From: Pseudovibrio sp. Ad37
Lineage (GTDB): Bacteria; Pseudomonadota; Alphaproteobacteria; Rhizobiales; Stappiaceae
Length of the DNA: 64,000 nt
Assembly (NCBI RefSeq): GCF_001623075.1
Contig: NZ_LMCF01000026.1
Coordinates: 62,001 to 126,000 of the forward strand
Reading direction: 5' to 3'
Made by a program: the position numbers and the translations under genes. The number at the start of each line of letters is the position of its first letter. Within the stretch, counting starts at the first letter, position 1. Below the pieces are notes generated by a model. That model did no database searches and had not been told where the DNA came from. It saw only the letters and a list, made by a program, of their open reading frames with translations. Positions 38,485 through 47,485 of this stretch are shown one piece after another.

Positions 38485-40394
38485 GCAACTTCTTTCTTAT
38501 CCATTCGGGCCTGCTCCCAGACAGATCCGAGGCCTTCAAATTTTGCAGCCATGTTAGCGATGGCTTCTTCGTCAGAAATGTTTCCGCCAAGCCACTTCTC
38601 AGCAGCCTCAGCAAAAATAGTGCGGCCCACAGCAAAACCTTTCACAAGGTCATACTTGCCTGCAACCTCAAAGCTCGCAGTGAGCTCCTCAGCTGGTGCA
38701 TCAAGGCCAAGAACAACAATACCGCGGCACCAAGGATCATTTGACTTGATCGCGTCACAAGCTTTCTGCCAGCCTGCGTCAGTCTTCAATGGCTCCAGCT
38801 TCCACCAGTCAGGGTAGACACCCAAATCATAGAAGCGCTGAATGATAGTCGCGGTGGTATCATCATCAACCGGTCCAACCTTGGACGGGATGACTTCCAG
38901 CAAAAATTCCAGATTATTTTCACGGCATGCATGCGCAAGGCGAAGAATGGTCTCTTCCTGGCGGGCCTTCATCTCAGCGCTGTCATCCGGATGGTAGAAG
39001 CACAGCACCTTGACCACATGCTCAACCGGCCATTCCGCCAGCTGCGAACCAAGGTCTGGGCCGATCTCCAGCTCCAGTGGGCGAGAGCCTGGCAGTTCAA
39101 CCGGACGGCCAATCCAAAGACCGGAACCCGTTGCTTTGAACAGAGCTTCGTCACCAAGACGGCCATCGCATAAAATGCCGTAGTCGTCACCACCAGCACG
39201 AACCTGCTGAGCAGCTTTGAGGCAAAGCTCTTTAAACTCAGGGATCTTGTCTTCGGATGCGCCAACTTTGGCGGCCATGTCTTCCAGCTGAGAGCGATGG
39301 TCGAAGGCAAACACCTTCATGTTGGACCACTCGCCCTTGCGGTTGGTAGACCAGTGGATCTGCTCCAGCTTCTTGTCTTTGCGCAGAGCATGTTCGGAGG
39401 AACCGTTATCAAGGAACCACTGCAGCTCTTCCCAGCTTGGGTAAGCAGGCGCACAGCCATGGCGAGAGACGGCAAACGCACCACATGCATTTGCATAGGT
39501 GAGGGTGGTTTCCCAGTTTTCATCCTTCAGCCAGCCGCGCAGCAGGCCAGACATAAAGCCATCGCCCGCACCAAGCACGTTGAACACTTCAATCGGGAAG
39601 CCCGGACCGGACTTGCCATCATCAAGGCTCGCGCCAATCTCGTCTTCAAACACCACAGCGCCCATCGGGCCACGCTTGCAAACAAGAGCAGCCTTACTGA
39701 CCTTGCGCACGGCATTCAGAGCTTCAAGCGTGTTGGTGGAACCGCCTGCGATATGGAACTCTTCTTCCGTACCCACGATCAGGTCAAACAGGTGCAGGTG
39801 CTTTTGCAGCTCAGCGGTCACTTTCTCAGAAGCGATGAAACGTTCTTCACCATCACCATGACCAGCAAGACCCCAAAGGTTGGGGCGGTAGTCAATGTCC
39901 AGAGCCGTACGGGAGCCGTTCTCTCTCGCAAGACGCAGCGCTTTTAAAACAGCAGCTTCTGTGCGTGGGTGCGAAAGGTGTGTGCCTGTTACAGTCACAC
40001 AGCCGGATTGAGCAATAAACTCAGGATCAATATCATCTTCGCACAGCGCCATGTCAGCACAGTTTTCGCGATAGAAAATCAGCGGAAACTGCTCTTTGTC
40101 GCGAATGCCAAGAATAACAAGGGCGGTCAGGCGGTCCTTGTCAGTAACAAGACCATCAACGCAAACGCCTTCTTTAACCAGCTGCTCGCGGATGAAACGG
40201 CCCATGTGCTCATCCCCTACGCGGGAGATAAGGGCAGATTTCAGCCCAAGACGGGCTGTTCCGACTGACATATTGGTTGGTGAGCCGCCGACATACTTAT
40301 TAAATGAAGACATGTCTTCCAGTCGGCTGCCAACCTGCGTTCCATACAGGTCGACCGATGACCGGCCGATTGTGATGACATCAAGTGATTTCAA
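38481..40394 (-). CDS. iolC: 5-Dehydro-2-deoxygluconokinase fused to DUF2090 (IolC type)
   Basis: A 637-residue two-domain protein. The N-terminal half (about 1-320) is a PfkB sugar kinase with YVGGSPTNMSVG and the VLGAGDGFMSGLLRG anion-hole motif. The C-terminal half is DUF2090, related to class I aldolases and probably taking the next aldolase (IolJ) step. The start is taken as TTG at 40394, because GGGAG lies 6 bases upstream and translation then begins with KSLDVITIGRSSVDLYG as in relatives. ATG at 40421 and TTG at 40445 are alternatives. Confidence 0.93.
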   Translation of the reverse strand: MKSLDVITIGRSSVDLYGTQVGSRLEDMSSFNKYVGGSPTNMSVGTARLGLKSALISRVGDEHMGRFIREQLVKEGVCVDGLVTDKDRLTALVILGIRDKEQFPLIFYRENCADMALCEDDIDPEFIAQSGCVTVTGTHLSHPRTEAAVLKALRLARENGSRTALDIDYRPNLWGLAGHGDGEERFIASEKVTAELQKHLHLFDLIVGTEEEFHIAGGSTNTLEALNAVRKVSKAALVCKRGPMGAVVFEDEIGASLDDGKSGPGFPIEVFNVLGAGDGFMSGLLRGWLKDENWETTLTYANACGAFAVSRHGCAPAYPSWEELQWFLDNGSSEHALRKDKKLEQIHWSTNRKGEWSNMKVFAFDHRSQLEDMAAKVGASEDKIPEFKELCLKAAQQVRAGGDDYGILCDGRLGDEALFKATGSGLWIGRPVELPGSRPLELEIGPDLGSQLAEWPVEHVVKVLCFYHPDDSAEMKARQEETILRLAHACRENNLEFLLEVIPSKVGPVDDDTTATIIQRFYDLGVYPDWWKLEPLKTDAGWQKACDAIKSNDPWCRGIVVLGLDAPAEELTASFEVAGKYDLVKGFAVGRTIFAEAAEKWLGGNISDEEAIANMAAKFEGLGSVWEQARMDKKEVA

Positions 40395-40436
40395 CGGATT
40401 CTCCCAATCAGGTACTAGCATTTTCTGAAAGATTAC

Positions 40437-40473
40437 ATATTCCAAAAATAATCACAAGTGGAATATCTGTTCA
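40437..40473. promoter_or_regulatory. Candidate IolR site upstream of iolC
   Basis: An inverted repeat ATATTCC (40437-40443) / GGAATAT (40460-40466) overlaps a near match to the rhizobial IolR site GGAA-N6-TTCC (GGAA-TATCTG-TTCA, 40460-40473), about 65 bases upstream of iolC. Confidence 0.5.
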
Positions 40474-40563
40474 AAATAGAATGGGCTTTGTTCCAAAATT
40501 TTAAACAGGCTCCTTTCCAATTTCAGTCCTTTGCCGGCTTCCCATTGATTCCTTAGAGGTACT

Positions 40564-41415
40564 CTAGGAGAGGGACGTCCACTTTCGCGCATCGCCAACG
40601 GCAACAGCGATAGAAGTCGCAAGACACATGGTTGTAGAGAGTGATCTGAACGCGCCGTGCTCAGCCTCATTAACCTCCAGAACGGTTGAAGAAACGCGGG
40701 CAATTGGAGACAGAACGCTGTCGGTCAGGGATATAACAGAGACGCCTCGACCAAAGGCCTTGCTTGCAAACTCAACCACCTCAGGAGAGTAGGGGCTGAA
40801 GGTCGCCACAAACAAAGCATCGTTCTCATTGATGAACTGAACACGCTCCTCCAGAATGCCACCTGTGTATTCCAGAAGGTTCGTTCTCACGCCCATCTTG
40901 CCCAATGTATAGTGTAGGTAGCTGACGACCGGATATGCACGCCGCAGGCCTAATAAGTGTATGTTTTCTGCAGCTGACAGCGCTTCAATGGAGCGCTCAA
41001 GAGCGACTGTGTCGACCTGGCGCAGAAGATCATCAAGCGACTGTTTGGAGCGTTCTACAAAGTTGCCAAGAATGCCGCCAGGAGTGTTTGTTCCACTCTC
41101 GCGGATCTTCGTCAGGCGCTCCGTATATTCAGAGTTGCGGCCAACCAGCTGCCCCTGAAAAATCTGCTGCATCTGCGAGAAACCGTCAAATCCCAACGTT
41201 TGGGCAAAGCGAACAAGAGTAGAAGGCTGCACGCCTGCAGCGCTGGCAATCTCAGCTGTGGTGCCAAGAGCGATTCTGTCCGGATTCGCCAAAGCATATC
41301 TTGCGCACTGCAAAAGGCGCTTGGGCATGCTGTCTGAAAGAGTACTTATTCGAGCTTTCAGGCTCTCGTAATCCGAGGGAATGTCTGGGCTAATTGCGTC
41401 TAAATTCTGTGTCAT
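40564..41415 (-). CDS. iolR: RpiR-family regulator of inositol genes (IolR)
   Basis: A 283-residue regulator with an N-terminal RpiR helix-turn-helix (TAEIASAAGVQPSTLVRFAQTLGFDGFSQMQQIF) and a C-terminal SIS sugar-isomerase-like domain that would sense a phosphorylated inositol intermediate. It is the first gene of the order iolR-C-D-E-B-G, as in rhizobia, and a perfect GGAA-N6-TTCC site lies 54 bases upstream of its start. Confidence 0.9.
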   Translation of the reverse strand: MTQNLDAISPDIPSDYESLKARISTLSDSMPKRLLQCARYALANPDRIALGTTAEIASAAGVQPSTLVRFAQTLGFDGFSQMQQIFQGQLVGRNSEYTERLTKIRESGTNTPGGILGNFVERSKQSLDDLLRQVDTVALERSIEALSAAENIHLLGLRRAYPVVSYLHYTLGKMGVRTNLLEYTGGILEERVQFINENDALFVATFSPYSPEVVEFASKAFGRGVSVISLTDSVLSPIARVSSTVLEVNEAEHGAFRSLSTTMCLATSIAVAVGDARKWTSLS

Positions 41416-41758
41416 GAAAAAAATCTATTCCAAAACTTGAAAAACCGCAATGTACGTTCTATAAATTTGGAATGAATTTTCCGAATTGCTCAAATTTGGA
41501 TGAATTCTACGATTGTAGGGCCGGTAACACGTGCTCTGTTCATCACCCTTTTAAAGTGCTGTTTCAGCACGGATTTGCCGCAATCAGGCTTGCTTTGATA
41601 TAATTGGGGTGATGGGTGCTTTTGCCCGTGGGACGGCTGAGCACTACAATTCGTGCGGAAACGCATTCGAACTCCAGTGTTTGTGGACGAGATAAACACC
41701 GGACTTCTAGGGGAAACCCTGACTTAAAATTGGCATCCGCCAATCTTGGGAGGTTTAT
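41416..41758. promoter_or_regulatory. Divergent promoter region of iolR and the sugar ABC transporter
   Basis: 343 bases without a gene. The left part holds an ATTCCAAA (41427-41434) / TTTGGAAT (41466-41473) inverted repeat and the IolR-type site. A small perfect hairpin (GTGCTG-TTT-CAGCAC, 41556-41570) lies in the middle. GGGAGG before 41759 serves the transporter. Confidence 0.6.
41469..41482. promoter_or_regulatory. IolR-type operator GGAA-N6-TTCC
   Basis: GGAA-TGAATT-TTCC matches exactly the palindromic motif described for IolR of Sinorhizobium meliloti. It lies between iolR and the transporter operon and overlaps the ATTCCAAA/TTTGGAAT inverted repeat, so it may set both autoregulation and transporter induction. 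Confidence 0.65.
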
Positions 41759-42685
41759 ATGAAAAAGATTTTACGCGCGTTCGTAGCTGCTGCTGCGATC
41801 ATGACTGCACCTGCTGTAATGGCTGCTGACATCATTGTTGTGAGCCATGGCCAGGCAAACGACCCATTCTGGTCTGTTGTTAAGAATGGTGTAGACAAAG
41901 CAGCGAAAGACAGCGGCGCTAACGTTTCCTACCGTGCTCCAGAAACTTTTGACATGGTGGCCATGAGCCAGCTGATTGATGCAGCAATCGTTCAGGAGCC
42001 GGACGGAATTGTTGTGTCCATTCCAGATGGTGACGCGCTCGGCCCATCCATTACCAAAGCAGTGGAAGCTGGCATCCCTGTCATCTCCATGAACTCCGGT
42101 AGTGATGTGTCCGCAAGCTTTGGTGCTTTGTTGCACGTAGGCCAGGACGAGTATGACGCCGGTAAAGCAGCAGGCAAAAAGCTTGCTGACATGGGCGGCA
42201 AAGTCGGCATCTGCGTCAACCAGGAAGTGGGCAACGTGTCCCTCGACCTGCGCTGTGACGGTTTTGCAGCTGGCTTTGGCGGCAACGTAACTGTTGTTCC
42301 AACAAATAACGATCCAGCTGAAGTTGAAGCGAAGATCAAGGCAACTCTGCAATCCAACGAAGACATCGACACCATCATGGGTCTTGGTGCGTCTCTCGTA
42401 GGTGAGCCTGCAGTGGCAGCTGTTGAAGCAGTTGGACGCACTGGTGAAGTAAATGTTGCAACCTTCGACATGTCCGCAGGCTTCCTGCAGTCAGTCGCTG
42501 ATGGTAAAGCAGCATTTGCAATCGACCAGCAGCAGTTCCTTCAAGGCTACCTGCCTGTTATCTTCCTCGCTCTCAATGCAGAGTACGGACTTATCCCTGG
42601 TGGCAACGTTCCATCCGGTCCAAATCTGATCACCGCTGATAAAGCCGGCCAGGTTGTAGAGCTGTCCGCTCAAGGCATCCGTTAA
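41759..42685 (+). CDS. Sugar (probably inositol) ABC transporter, periplasmic binding protein
   Basis: A 308-residue ribose-type binding protein (Peripla_BP_4). A Sec signal peptide (residues 1-22, AVMA|A) precedes a mature start with IIVVSHGQANDPFW. The hinge-region pattern and the GVPIVSMNS-like segment (GIPVISMNSGSD) are typical. GGGAGG precedes the ATG. Its place next to iolR and an inositol-type dehydrogenase suggests inositol as ligand, but that is inference. Confidence 0.9.
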   Translation: MKKILRAFVAAAAIMTAPAVMAADIIVVSHGQANDPFWSVVKNGVDKAAKDSGANVSYRAPETFDMVAMSQLIDAAIVQEPDGIVVSIPDGDALGPSITKAVEAGIPVISMNSGSDVSASFGALLHVGQDEYDAGKAAGKKLADMGGKVGICVNQEVGNVSLDLRCDGFAAGFGGNVTVVPTNNDPAEVEAKIKATLQSNEDIDTIMGLGASLVGEPAVAAVEAVGRTGEVNVATFDMSAGFLQSVADGKAAFAIDQQQFLQGYLPVIFLALNAEYGLIPGGNVPSGPNLITADKAGQVVELSAQGIR

Positions 42686-42749
42686 GGAGCTTTGCTGTGG
42701 GAGGGGTGCACGCATCCCTCTCATTTCATGCAAAACTGAGGGAAATAAA

Positions 42750-43856
42750 ATGTCCGATCTTGCTGTTGAGAGCGCGGACGAAAGAGTAAAAAACGTCTCG
42801 CTCATATCCCGGCTCATGAAGCGTCCTGAACTCGGCGCCATTGCTGGCCTTGCTCTCGTAACAATCTTTTTTCTTTTTACTGCTGACCCTAAGATGTTCA
42901 CCCTCGCAGGGATCCTGAACTTCATGACGCCTGCTGCCCAACTTGGCATTCTGGCAATTGGGGCGGCACTTCTGATGATCGGCGGTGAGTTTGATCTCTC
43001 CGTTGGCTCTATGGTTGCGTTCACAGGCCTGATTTTCGGCGCGGCAATGGTCACCTTCGACCTGCCACTTTATGCAGCGATCATCGTCACCTTCATGGCG
43101 GCGGCTGCGATGGGGGCCATAAACGGACAGATCGTCATCCGTACGGGCTTACCGTCTTTCATTGTGACGCTTGCGTTCCTGTTTATCCTGCGCGGCCTGT
43201 CTCTGGTTGGCCTCAAAGCGGCAACCGGCGGCTCCACTCAGCTGCGCGGCATCCGTGCAGAGTTTGAAGGCAGCTGGCTTGCTGATTTCTTTAGCGGAGA
43301 AGCGTTCACACCGTTCTTCTACTGGCTGGCTGAAGCAGGTTGGGTCGACACCTTCAAATCCGGAAAGCCAAAGGTAGACGGCATTCCGGTCGATATTCTT
43401 TGGTTTGGCCTGCTGGCTCTTCTGGCGACCTGGGTTCTGCTTCGCTCCCCATTTGGCAGCTGGATCTTTGCAGCAGGTGGCGACAGCAACGCGGCAAGCA
43501 ACTCCGGTGTGCCGGTGCGCAAGGTCAAAATGTACCTGTTCATGTTCACCGCATGCTGTGCAGCTCTCGTTGCAATCCTGACAGTTATGGATGCTGGCTC
43601 AACGGACGCCCGCCGTGGCTTCCAAAAGGAGTTTGAGGCAATCATTGCAGCGGTGATCGGTGGCTGTTTGCTGACAGGCGGTTATGGCTCTGCAATCGGT
43701 GCCTTCTTCGGCTCCATCATCTTCGGAATGGTGCTGATCGGCCTCAGCTACACCAATATCGATCAGGACTGGTATCTGGTCTTCCTCGGTTCCATGCTGC
43801 TGATCGCGGTGTTGTTTAACAACATGATCCGCAAGCGTGTCACAGGGGAGCGCTGA
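42750..43856 (+). CDS. Sugar (probably inositol) ABC transporter, permease
   Basis: A 368-residue CUT2-family permease with about ten transmembrane segments. The [18 protein letters not shown] segment is diagnostic of ribose/fructose/inositol-type permeases, and the cytoplasmic coupling loop is visible around [18 protein letters not shown]. It overlaps nothing but is 2 bases before the ATPase gene, so the three genes are one operon. Confidence 0.92.
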   Translation: MSDLAVESADERVKNVSLISRLMKRPELGAIAGLALVTIFFLFTADPKMFTLAGILNFMTPAAQLGILAIGAALLMIGGEFDLSVGSMVAFTGLIFGAAMVTFDLPLYAAIIVTFMAAAAMGAINGQIVIRTGLPSFIVTLAFLFILRGLSLVGLKAATGGSTQLRGIRAEFEGSWLADFFSGEAFTPFFYWLAEAGWVDTFKSGKPKVDGIPVDILWFGLLALLATWVLLRSPFGSWIFAAGGDSNAASNSGVPVRKVKMYLFMFTACCAALVAILTVMDAGSTDARRGFQKEFEAIIAAVIGGCLLTGGYGSAIGAFFGSIIFGMVLIGLSYTNIDQDWYLVFLGSMLLIAVLFNNMIRKRVTGER

Positions 43857-43858
43857 TC

Positions 43859-44638
43859 ATGACGACACCTATTGTTGAGATGAAGAACATCGAGAAGCAC
43901 TTTGGCTCCGTCATTGCTTTGGCTGGTGTTTCCTTCTCCGTCATGCCCGGCGAAGTGCATTGTCTGCTTGGTGACAATGGTGCAGGTAAATCCACCTTCA
44001 TCAAAACCATGTCCGGCGTGCACAAGCCAAGCAAAGGCGAGATCGTCGTTGATGGTCAAAAGCAGGTCTTTGAAAGCCCGCGTGATGCCATGAATGCAGG
44101 TATTGCAACGGTGCACCAAGACCTTGCGATGATCCCGCTCATGTCCATCACCCGCAACTTCTGGCTTGGCCGTGAACCAGTCAAGAAGTTCGGCCCGATC
44201 TCCTATTTCGACCATAAGTACGCAAACGAAGTCACTATGGAAGAAATGTCCAAGATGGGCATCAATCTGCGCGAACCGGATCAGGCTGTGGGCACACTGT
44301 CTGGCGGCGAACGTCAGACAGTCGCAATCTCGCGCGCCGTGTATTTCGGCGCGAAGGTCCTCATCCTCGACGAGCCGACCTCTGCTCTGGGTGTACGCCA
44401 GACGTCAAACGTGCTCTCGACCATGGATAAGGTCCGCAAAAAAGGTGTTGGCGTCGTGTTCATTTCGCACAACGTACGCCACGCCATGGCAGTGGGAGAC
44501 CGCTTCACAGTGCTGAACAGAGGGCAAACCCTTGGTACTGCGAAGAAAGGCGAAATCACCGCTGAAGAACTTCAAGATCTCATGGCTGGCGGGCAAGAGC
44601 TTGCCAGTCTGGAGGCATCATTGGGCGGCACTGTGTGA
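43859..44638 (+). CDS. Sugar (probably inositol) ABC transporter, ATPase
   Basis: A 259-residue ATPase with a single ABC domain: Walker [11 protein letters not shown]-loop, signature [14 protein letters not shown], Walker [13 protein letters not shown], and an H-loop histidine in [10 protein letters not shown]. Most CUT2 ATPases (RbsA type) have two fused ABC domains of about 500 residues; this short form resembles the fructose-type FrcA and would act as a homodimer. Confidence 0.92.
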   Translation: MTTPIVEMKNIEKHFGSVIALAGVSFSVMPGEVHCLLGDNGAGKSTFIKTMSGVHKPSKGEIVVDGQKQVFESPRDAMNAGIATVHQDLAMIPLMSITRNFWLGREPVKKFGPISYFDHKYANEVTMEEMSKMGINLREPDQAVGTLSGGERQTVAISRAVYFGAKVLILDEPTSALGVRQTSNVLSTMDKVRKKGVGVVFISHNVRHAMAVGDRFTVLNRGQTLGTAKKGEITAEELQDLMAGGQELASLEASLGGTV

Positions 44639-44713
44639 TGTGTATTCCCGAAAACCCTCTGTTGGTTTTCGGGTCAGGCATACGCAACTTACAGGATGTT
44701 CAGTGAGACACTG

Positions 44714-44747
44714 AGGAGCGGCATTACCCGATCGTGCCGCTCCTTCA
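44714..44747 (+). terminator. Rho-independent terminator after the sugar ABC operon
   Basis: A perfect 10-bp stem (AGGAGCGGCA / TGCCGCTCCT) with an 11-base loop, followed by a T-rich stretch. It separates the transporter from the downstream dehydrogenase. Confidence 0.8.
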
Positions 44748-44822
44748 TTTTATCAATGCCCCGTTCATAACGCGTTCTATTCCAATGAACTCTATTCTAG
44801 GGGCACTTCCAGGATTACTGAG

Positions 44823-45935
44823 ATGGAAAAAATCGGCGTAGGTCTGATTGGAACCGGATACATGGGCAAATGTCATGCTCTGGCATGGAATGCTGTATCC
44901 GGTGTGTTTGGTGGTGAGCTGAAGCCAGAGTTGGTGACGCTTGCTGAGGTGAATGAAGAACTGGCAGCAGCACGCGCAAAAGACTTTGGCTTTGCCAAGT
45001 CTACGGGCAACTGGCGCGATATGCTCGCCGATCCGGATATTCACATTATCTCGATTACCACGCCGAATGAGTTCCACCCGGAAATGGCAATCGCAGCTCT
45101 GGAAGCGGGCAAGCACGTCTACTGCGAAAAGCCAATGGCTCCGTCCTATGCGGATGCGCAGAAAATGCTGGAAGCCTCCCGCAAATCCGGCAAGAAGACC
45201 TTCCTTGGTTATAACTACATCCAGAACCCCATGATGCGCCGCATCCGCGACCTGCTGAACTCAGGCGAAATCGGTGATGTACTTCAGATCCGTCTTGAGA
45301 TGGACGAAGACTTCATGGCCAACCCGGATGATGAATGGGGCATCAAAAGCGGCGCAGCTTCCGGCTTTGGCGCACTGGATGACTTTGGCGTGCACACCAT
45401 GTCTCTCCTCATGGCTCTGGACCTGCGCATCTCAAAAGTCATGTGCCACATGACCAAGCCATATGCGACCCGTAAGGACGCAGCAGGCAACGACAAAGCT
45501 GTTGAGACCTATGATGCAGCCACCGTGCTGTTTGAACTGGAAAACGGCGGCAACGGCACCCTCCAGCTCAACCGCTCTGCATGGGGCCGTAAAGGCCGTG
45601 TTGCAGCGCAGATCTTCGGCTCAAAAGGGTCTATCGTTTATGATCAGGAACGCATGAACGAAATGCACGTCTACAAAGCTGAAGGCGACGTGGCAGGGCA
45701 GGGCTATACCACGGTTCTGGCAGGGCCGGCCCATGCGCCGTATGACCGCTTCATCCCAGCCCCGGGCCACGGTCTCGGCTTTAACGATCTGAAGATTATC
45801 GAAGTAAACGAGATTCTGAAAAGCCTTCAGGGCGAATACAGTCACCTGATCGACTTCGAACGCGGTATCTTCATCGAAGGCCTCGTCCAGACCATGGCCA
45901 AATCTCACGAACAGGCCAGTTGGGTCACTGTCTAA
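44823..45935 (+). CDS. Gfo/Idh/MocA oxidoreductase, inositol-dehydrogenase-like
   Basis: A 370-residue NAD(P)-dependent oxidoreductase, longer than IolG in the same cluster. It has the Rossmann motif GLIGTGYMGKCHA, the catalytic YCEKPMAPS lysine and a GALDDFGVHTMSLLMALD substrate segment. It may oxidise another inositol isomer (scyllo- or chiro-) or interconvert inososes. A TATTCCAA element resembling those near iolR/iolC lies at its promoter (44778-44785). Terminators on both sides make it a single-gene unit. Confidence 0.85.
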   Translation: MEKIGVGLIGTGYMGKCHALAWNAVSGVFGGELKPELVTLAEVNEELAAARAKDFGFAKSTGNWRDMLADPDIHIISITTPNEFHPEMAIAALEAGKHVYCEKPMAPSYADAQKMLEASRKSGKKTFLGYNYIQNPMMRRIRDLLNSGEIGDVLQIRLEMDEDFMANPDDEWGIKSGAASGFGALDDFGVHTMSLLMALDLRISKVMCHMTKPYATRKDAAGNDKAVETYDAATVLFELENGGNGTLQLNRSAWGRKGRVAAQIFGSKGSIVYDQERMNEMHVYKAEGDVAGQGYTTVLAGPAHAPYDRFIPAPGHGLGFNDLKIIEVNEILKSLQGEYSHLIDFERGIFIEGLVQTMAKSHEQASWVTV

Positions 45936-45959
45936 GGTTTTTGAGAGTGAGAGAGAATT

Positions 45960-45987
45960 AAGGGCGCTTGAACAGCGCCCTTTTTTA
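45960..45987 (+). terminator. Rho-independent terminator after the inositol-dehydrogenase-like gene
   Basis: Stem AAGGGCGCT/AGCGCCCTT with a 5-base loop TGAAC and a six-T run. Confidence 0.92.
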
Positions 45988-46138
45988 TGGCCTGACTTCT
46001 TTCGTGCAATACACTCTGCGAAAAAAAAGATTTAACCCCCTAAAAGCCTTTGGGAAAACTCATTGGGGTGCTGGACAGAAGAAATCTGGCACCCTATAAG
46101 ACCCTCACCTCAGCGGGGCACACTGCCCAACGCGAAAT

Positions 46139-46214
46139 GCCCGGATAGCTCAGTTGGTAGAGCAGCGGATTGAAAATCCGCGTGTCGGTGGTTCGAATCC
46201 GCCTCCGGGCACCA
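46139..46214 (+). tRNA. tRNA-Phe (GAA)
   Basis: A 76-base cloverleaf with acceptor GCCCGGA/TCCGGGC, anticodon arm GCGGA-TTGAAAA-TCCGC with anticodon GAA, GTTCGAATC in the T arm, and an encoded ACCA end. Confidence 0.98.
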
Positions 46215-46720
46215 CTTATCTCCTTGAAATTATTAGATAATAAAACGAGCATTTTCTCTGCTTTCCAAAGGTTTGTCACTTTTTCTCCAACTGCTTGCTG
46301 AACACTGCTCCTAGTTTATATTGCGTGACGCGAATTTTACATAAGTGGATGAATTTAAGTGCGAAGTACTTTTTATTTCTTCTCTATATAATTCGCGTAG
46401 TGGGGGGATGTGCTCGCCTAACGCTTAGGATAGCGATCGTGAAGGTGATCTTTCAGGGCTATGTTGTCTGCGCCCGAGGTTTCGACGAGCTCTAAGTCTT
46501 TAACTCTTAACACTCTCCGCCAAATCAAAGAGGGATTGCCTCCAATAGGAGTGTTTCGATGTCTCAGCGATTGTCCATGAGATAGATGTTGACATTGAGG
46601 ATTTTCTGAAAAATAGTTGTTACAGGCATCAAAATCCGAATAACATTAGGTCTGGACAAGCAGGTTTTGTCCCTAACACTTAATGCGCAGCTTTCACCAG
46701 AACGCTCGCTGGCCTTCATC
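46215..46720. other. Intergenic region between tRNA-Phe and the siderophore operon
   Basis: About 500 AT-rich bases in which no gene is supported; open frames are short and lack ribosome binding sites. A tRNA 3' end is a common integration point, but no direct repeat of the tRNA end or integrase was found in the window. Confidence 0.45.
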
Positions 46721-47485
46721 TCAAACTGGTGTCACCACTGGTGTTTGAGACACCGGATCAGCGTAAACGCTAGTGTCAATTTCGTAGACCGAACTTACCA
46801 AAGATGGGCTGACCACCTCGTGTGGGGTGCCCTCGGCAAAGATAGCGCCATCACGCATGACGACGAGGTGATCTGCATAGCGGGAGGCCTGGGCTATGTC
46901 GTGGAGGACGACCACCACCGTGCGGCCCTGACTGTTGAGCTGTTGGAGGAGATCCAGTGTCTCGTACTGATAGCGGATATCCAGATAGCTGGTTGGTTCG
47001 TCCAACATGATGTAGGGCGTATCCTGAGCCAGACACATGGCGATGAAGGCCCGCTGGCGCTGGCCGCCGGAAAGGTCTTTTAGTGCCCGGTCTTTGAACG
47101 TGTAAAGGCCCGAGGTGTGCAAGGCCTCCTCAACAATCTCAACATCCCGTCTGCTACGAATGCCAAGGAGAGATTGATGCGGCGCACGTCCATAGCCAAC
47201 AAGTTGCTCAACGCTGATGCCAGTCGGAACCACCGGACTTTGCGGCAAAAACGCAATCTGCCTTGCAACGGTTTTGGCAGGCAAACGGTGGATCTCTTGA
47301 CCATCAACGGTGATGCTGCCGCTTTTTAATTTCGTGATCTGACCAATGGTTTTCAGCAGTGTGGATTTTCCGCAGCCGTTCGGGCCGATCAAAGCGGCAT
47401 AACTGCCTTTTTGAATGGTGAGATTGATGCCCTTGAGCATGAACTCTTCGTAACCGGAAATGACGTTTGAAAGAACGATGCTCAT
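46721..47485 (-). CDS. Ferric-siderophore ABC transporter ATPase (FecE/FepC type)
   Basis: A 254-residue ATPase with Walker A GPNGCGKST, signature LSGGQRQRAFIAMC, Walker B YIMLDEPTSYLD and H-loop VLHDIAQASRYAD. The PQSPVVPTGISVEQLVGYGRAPHQ segment is typical of iron-siderophore/B12-type importers. It overlaps the permease upstream by four bases and ends the operon. Confidence 0.94.
   Translation of the reverse strand: MSIVLSNVISGYEEFMLKGINLTIQKGSYAALIGPNGCGKSTLLKTIGQITKLKSGSITVDGQEIHRLPAKTVARQIAFLPQSPVVPTGISVEQLVGYGRAPHQSLLGIRSRRDVEIVEEALHTSGLYTFKDRALKDLSGGQRQRAFIAMCLAQDTPYIMLDEPTSYLDIRYQYETLDLLQQLNSQGRTVVVVLHDIAQASRYADHLVVMRDGAIFAEGTPHEVVSPSLVSSVYEIDTSVYADPVSQTPVVTPV

Noticed and set aside
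41556-41570. Small hairpin GTGCTG-TTT-CAGCAC as a terminator or operator
   Set aside because: The stem is only 6 bp, lacks a T-run, and does not match the IolR motif.
46139-46720. tRNA-Phe as attachment site of an integrated element
   Set aside because: No integrase, no repeat of the tRNA 3' end and no mobile genes were found to the right; the following genes are an ordinary siderophore operon.
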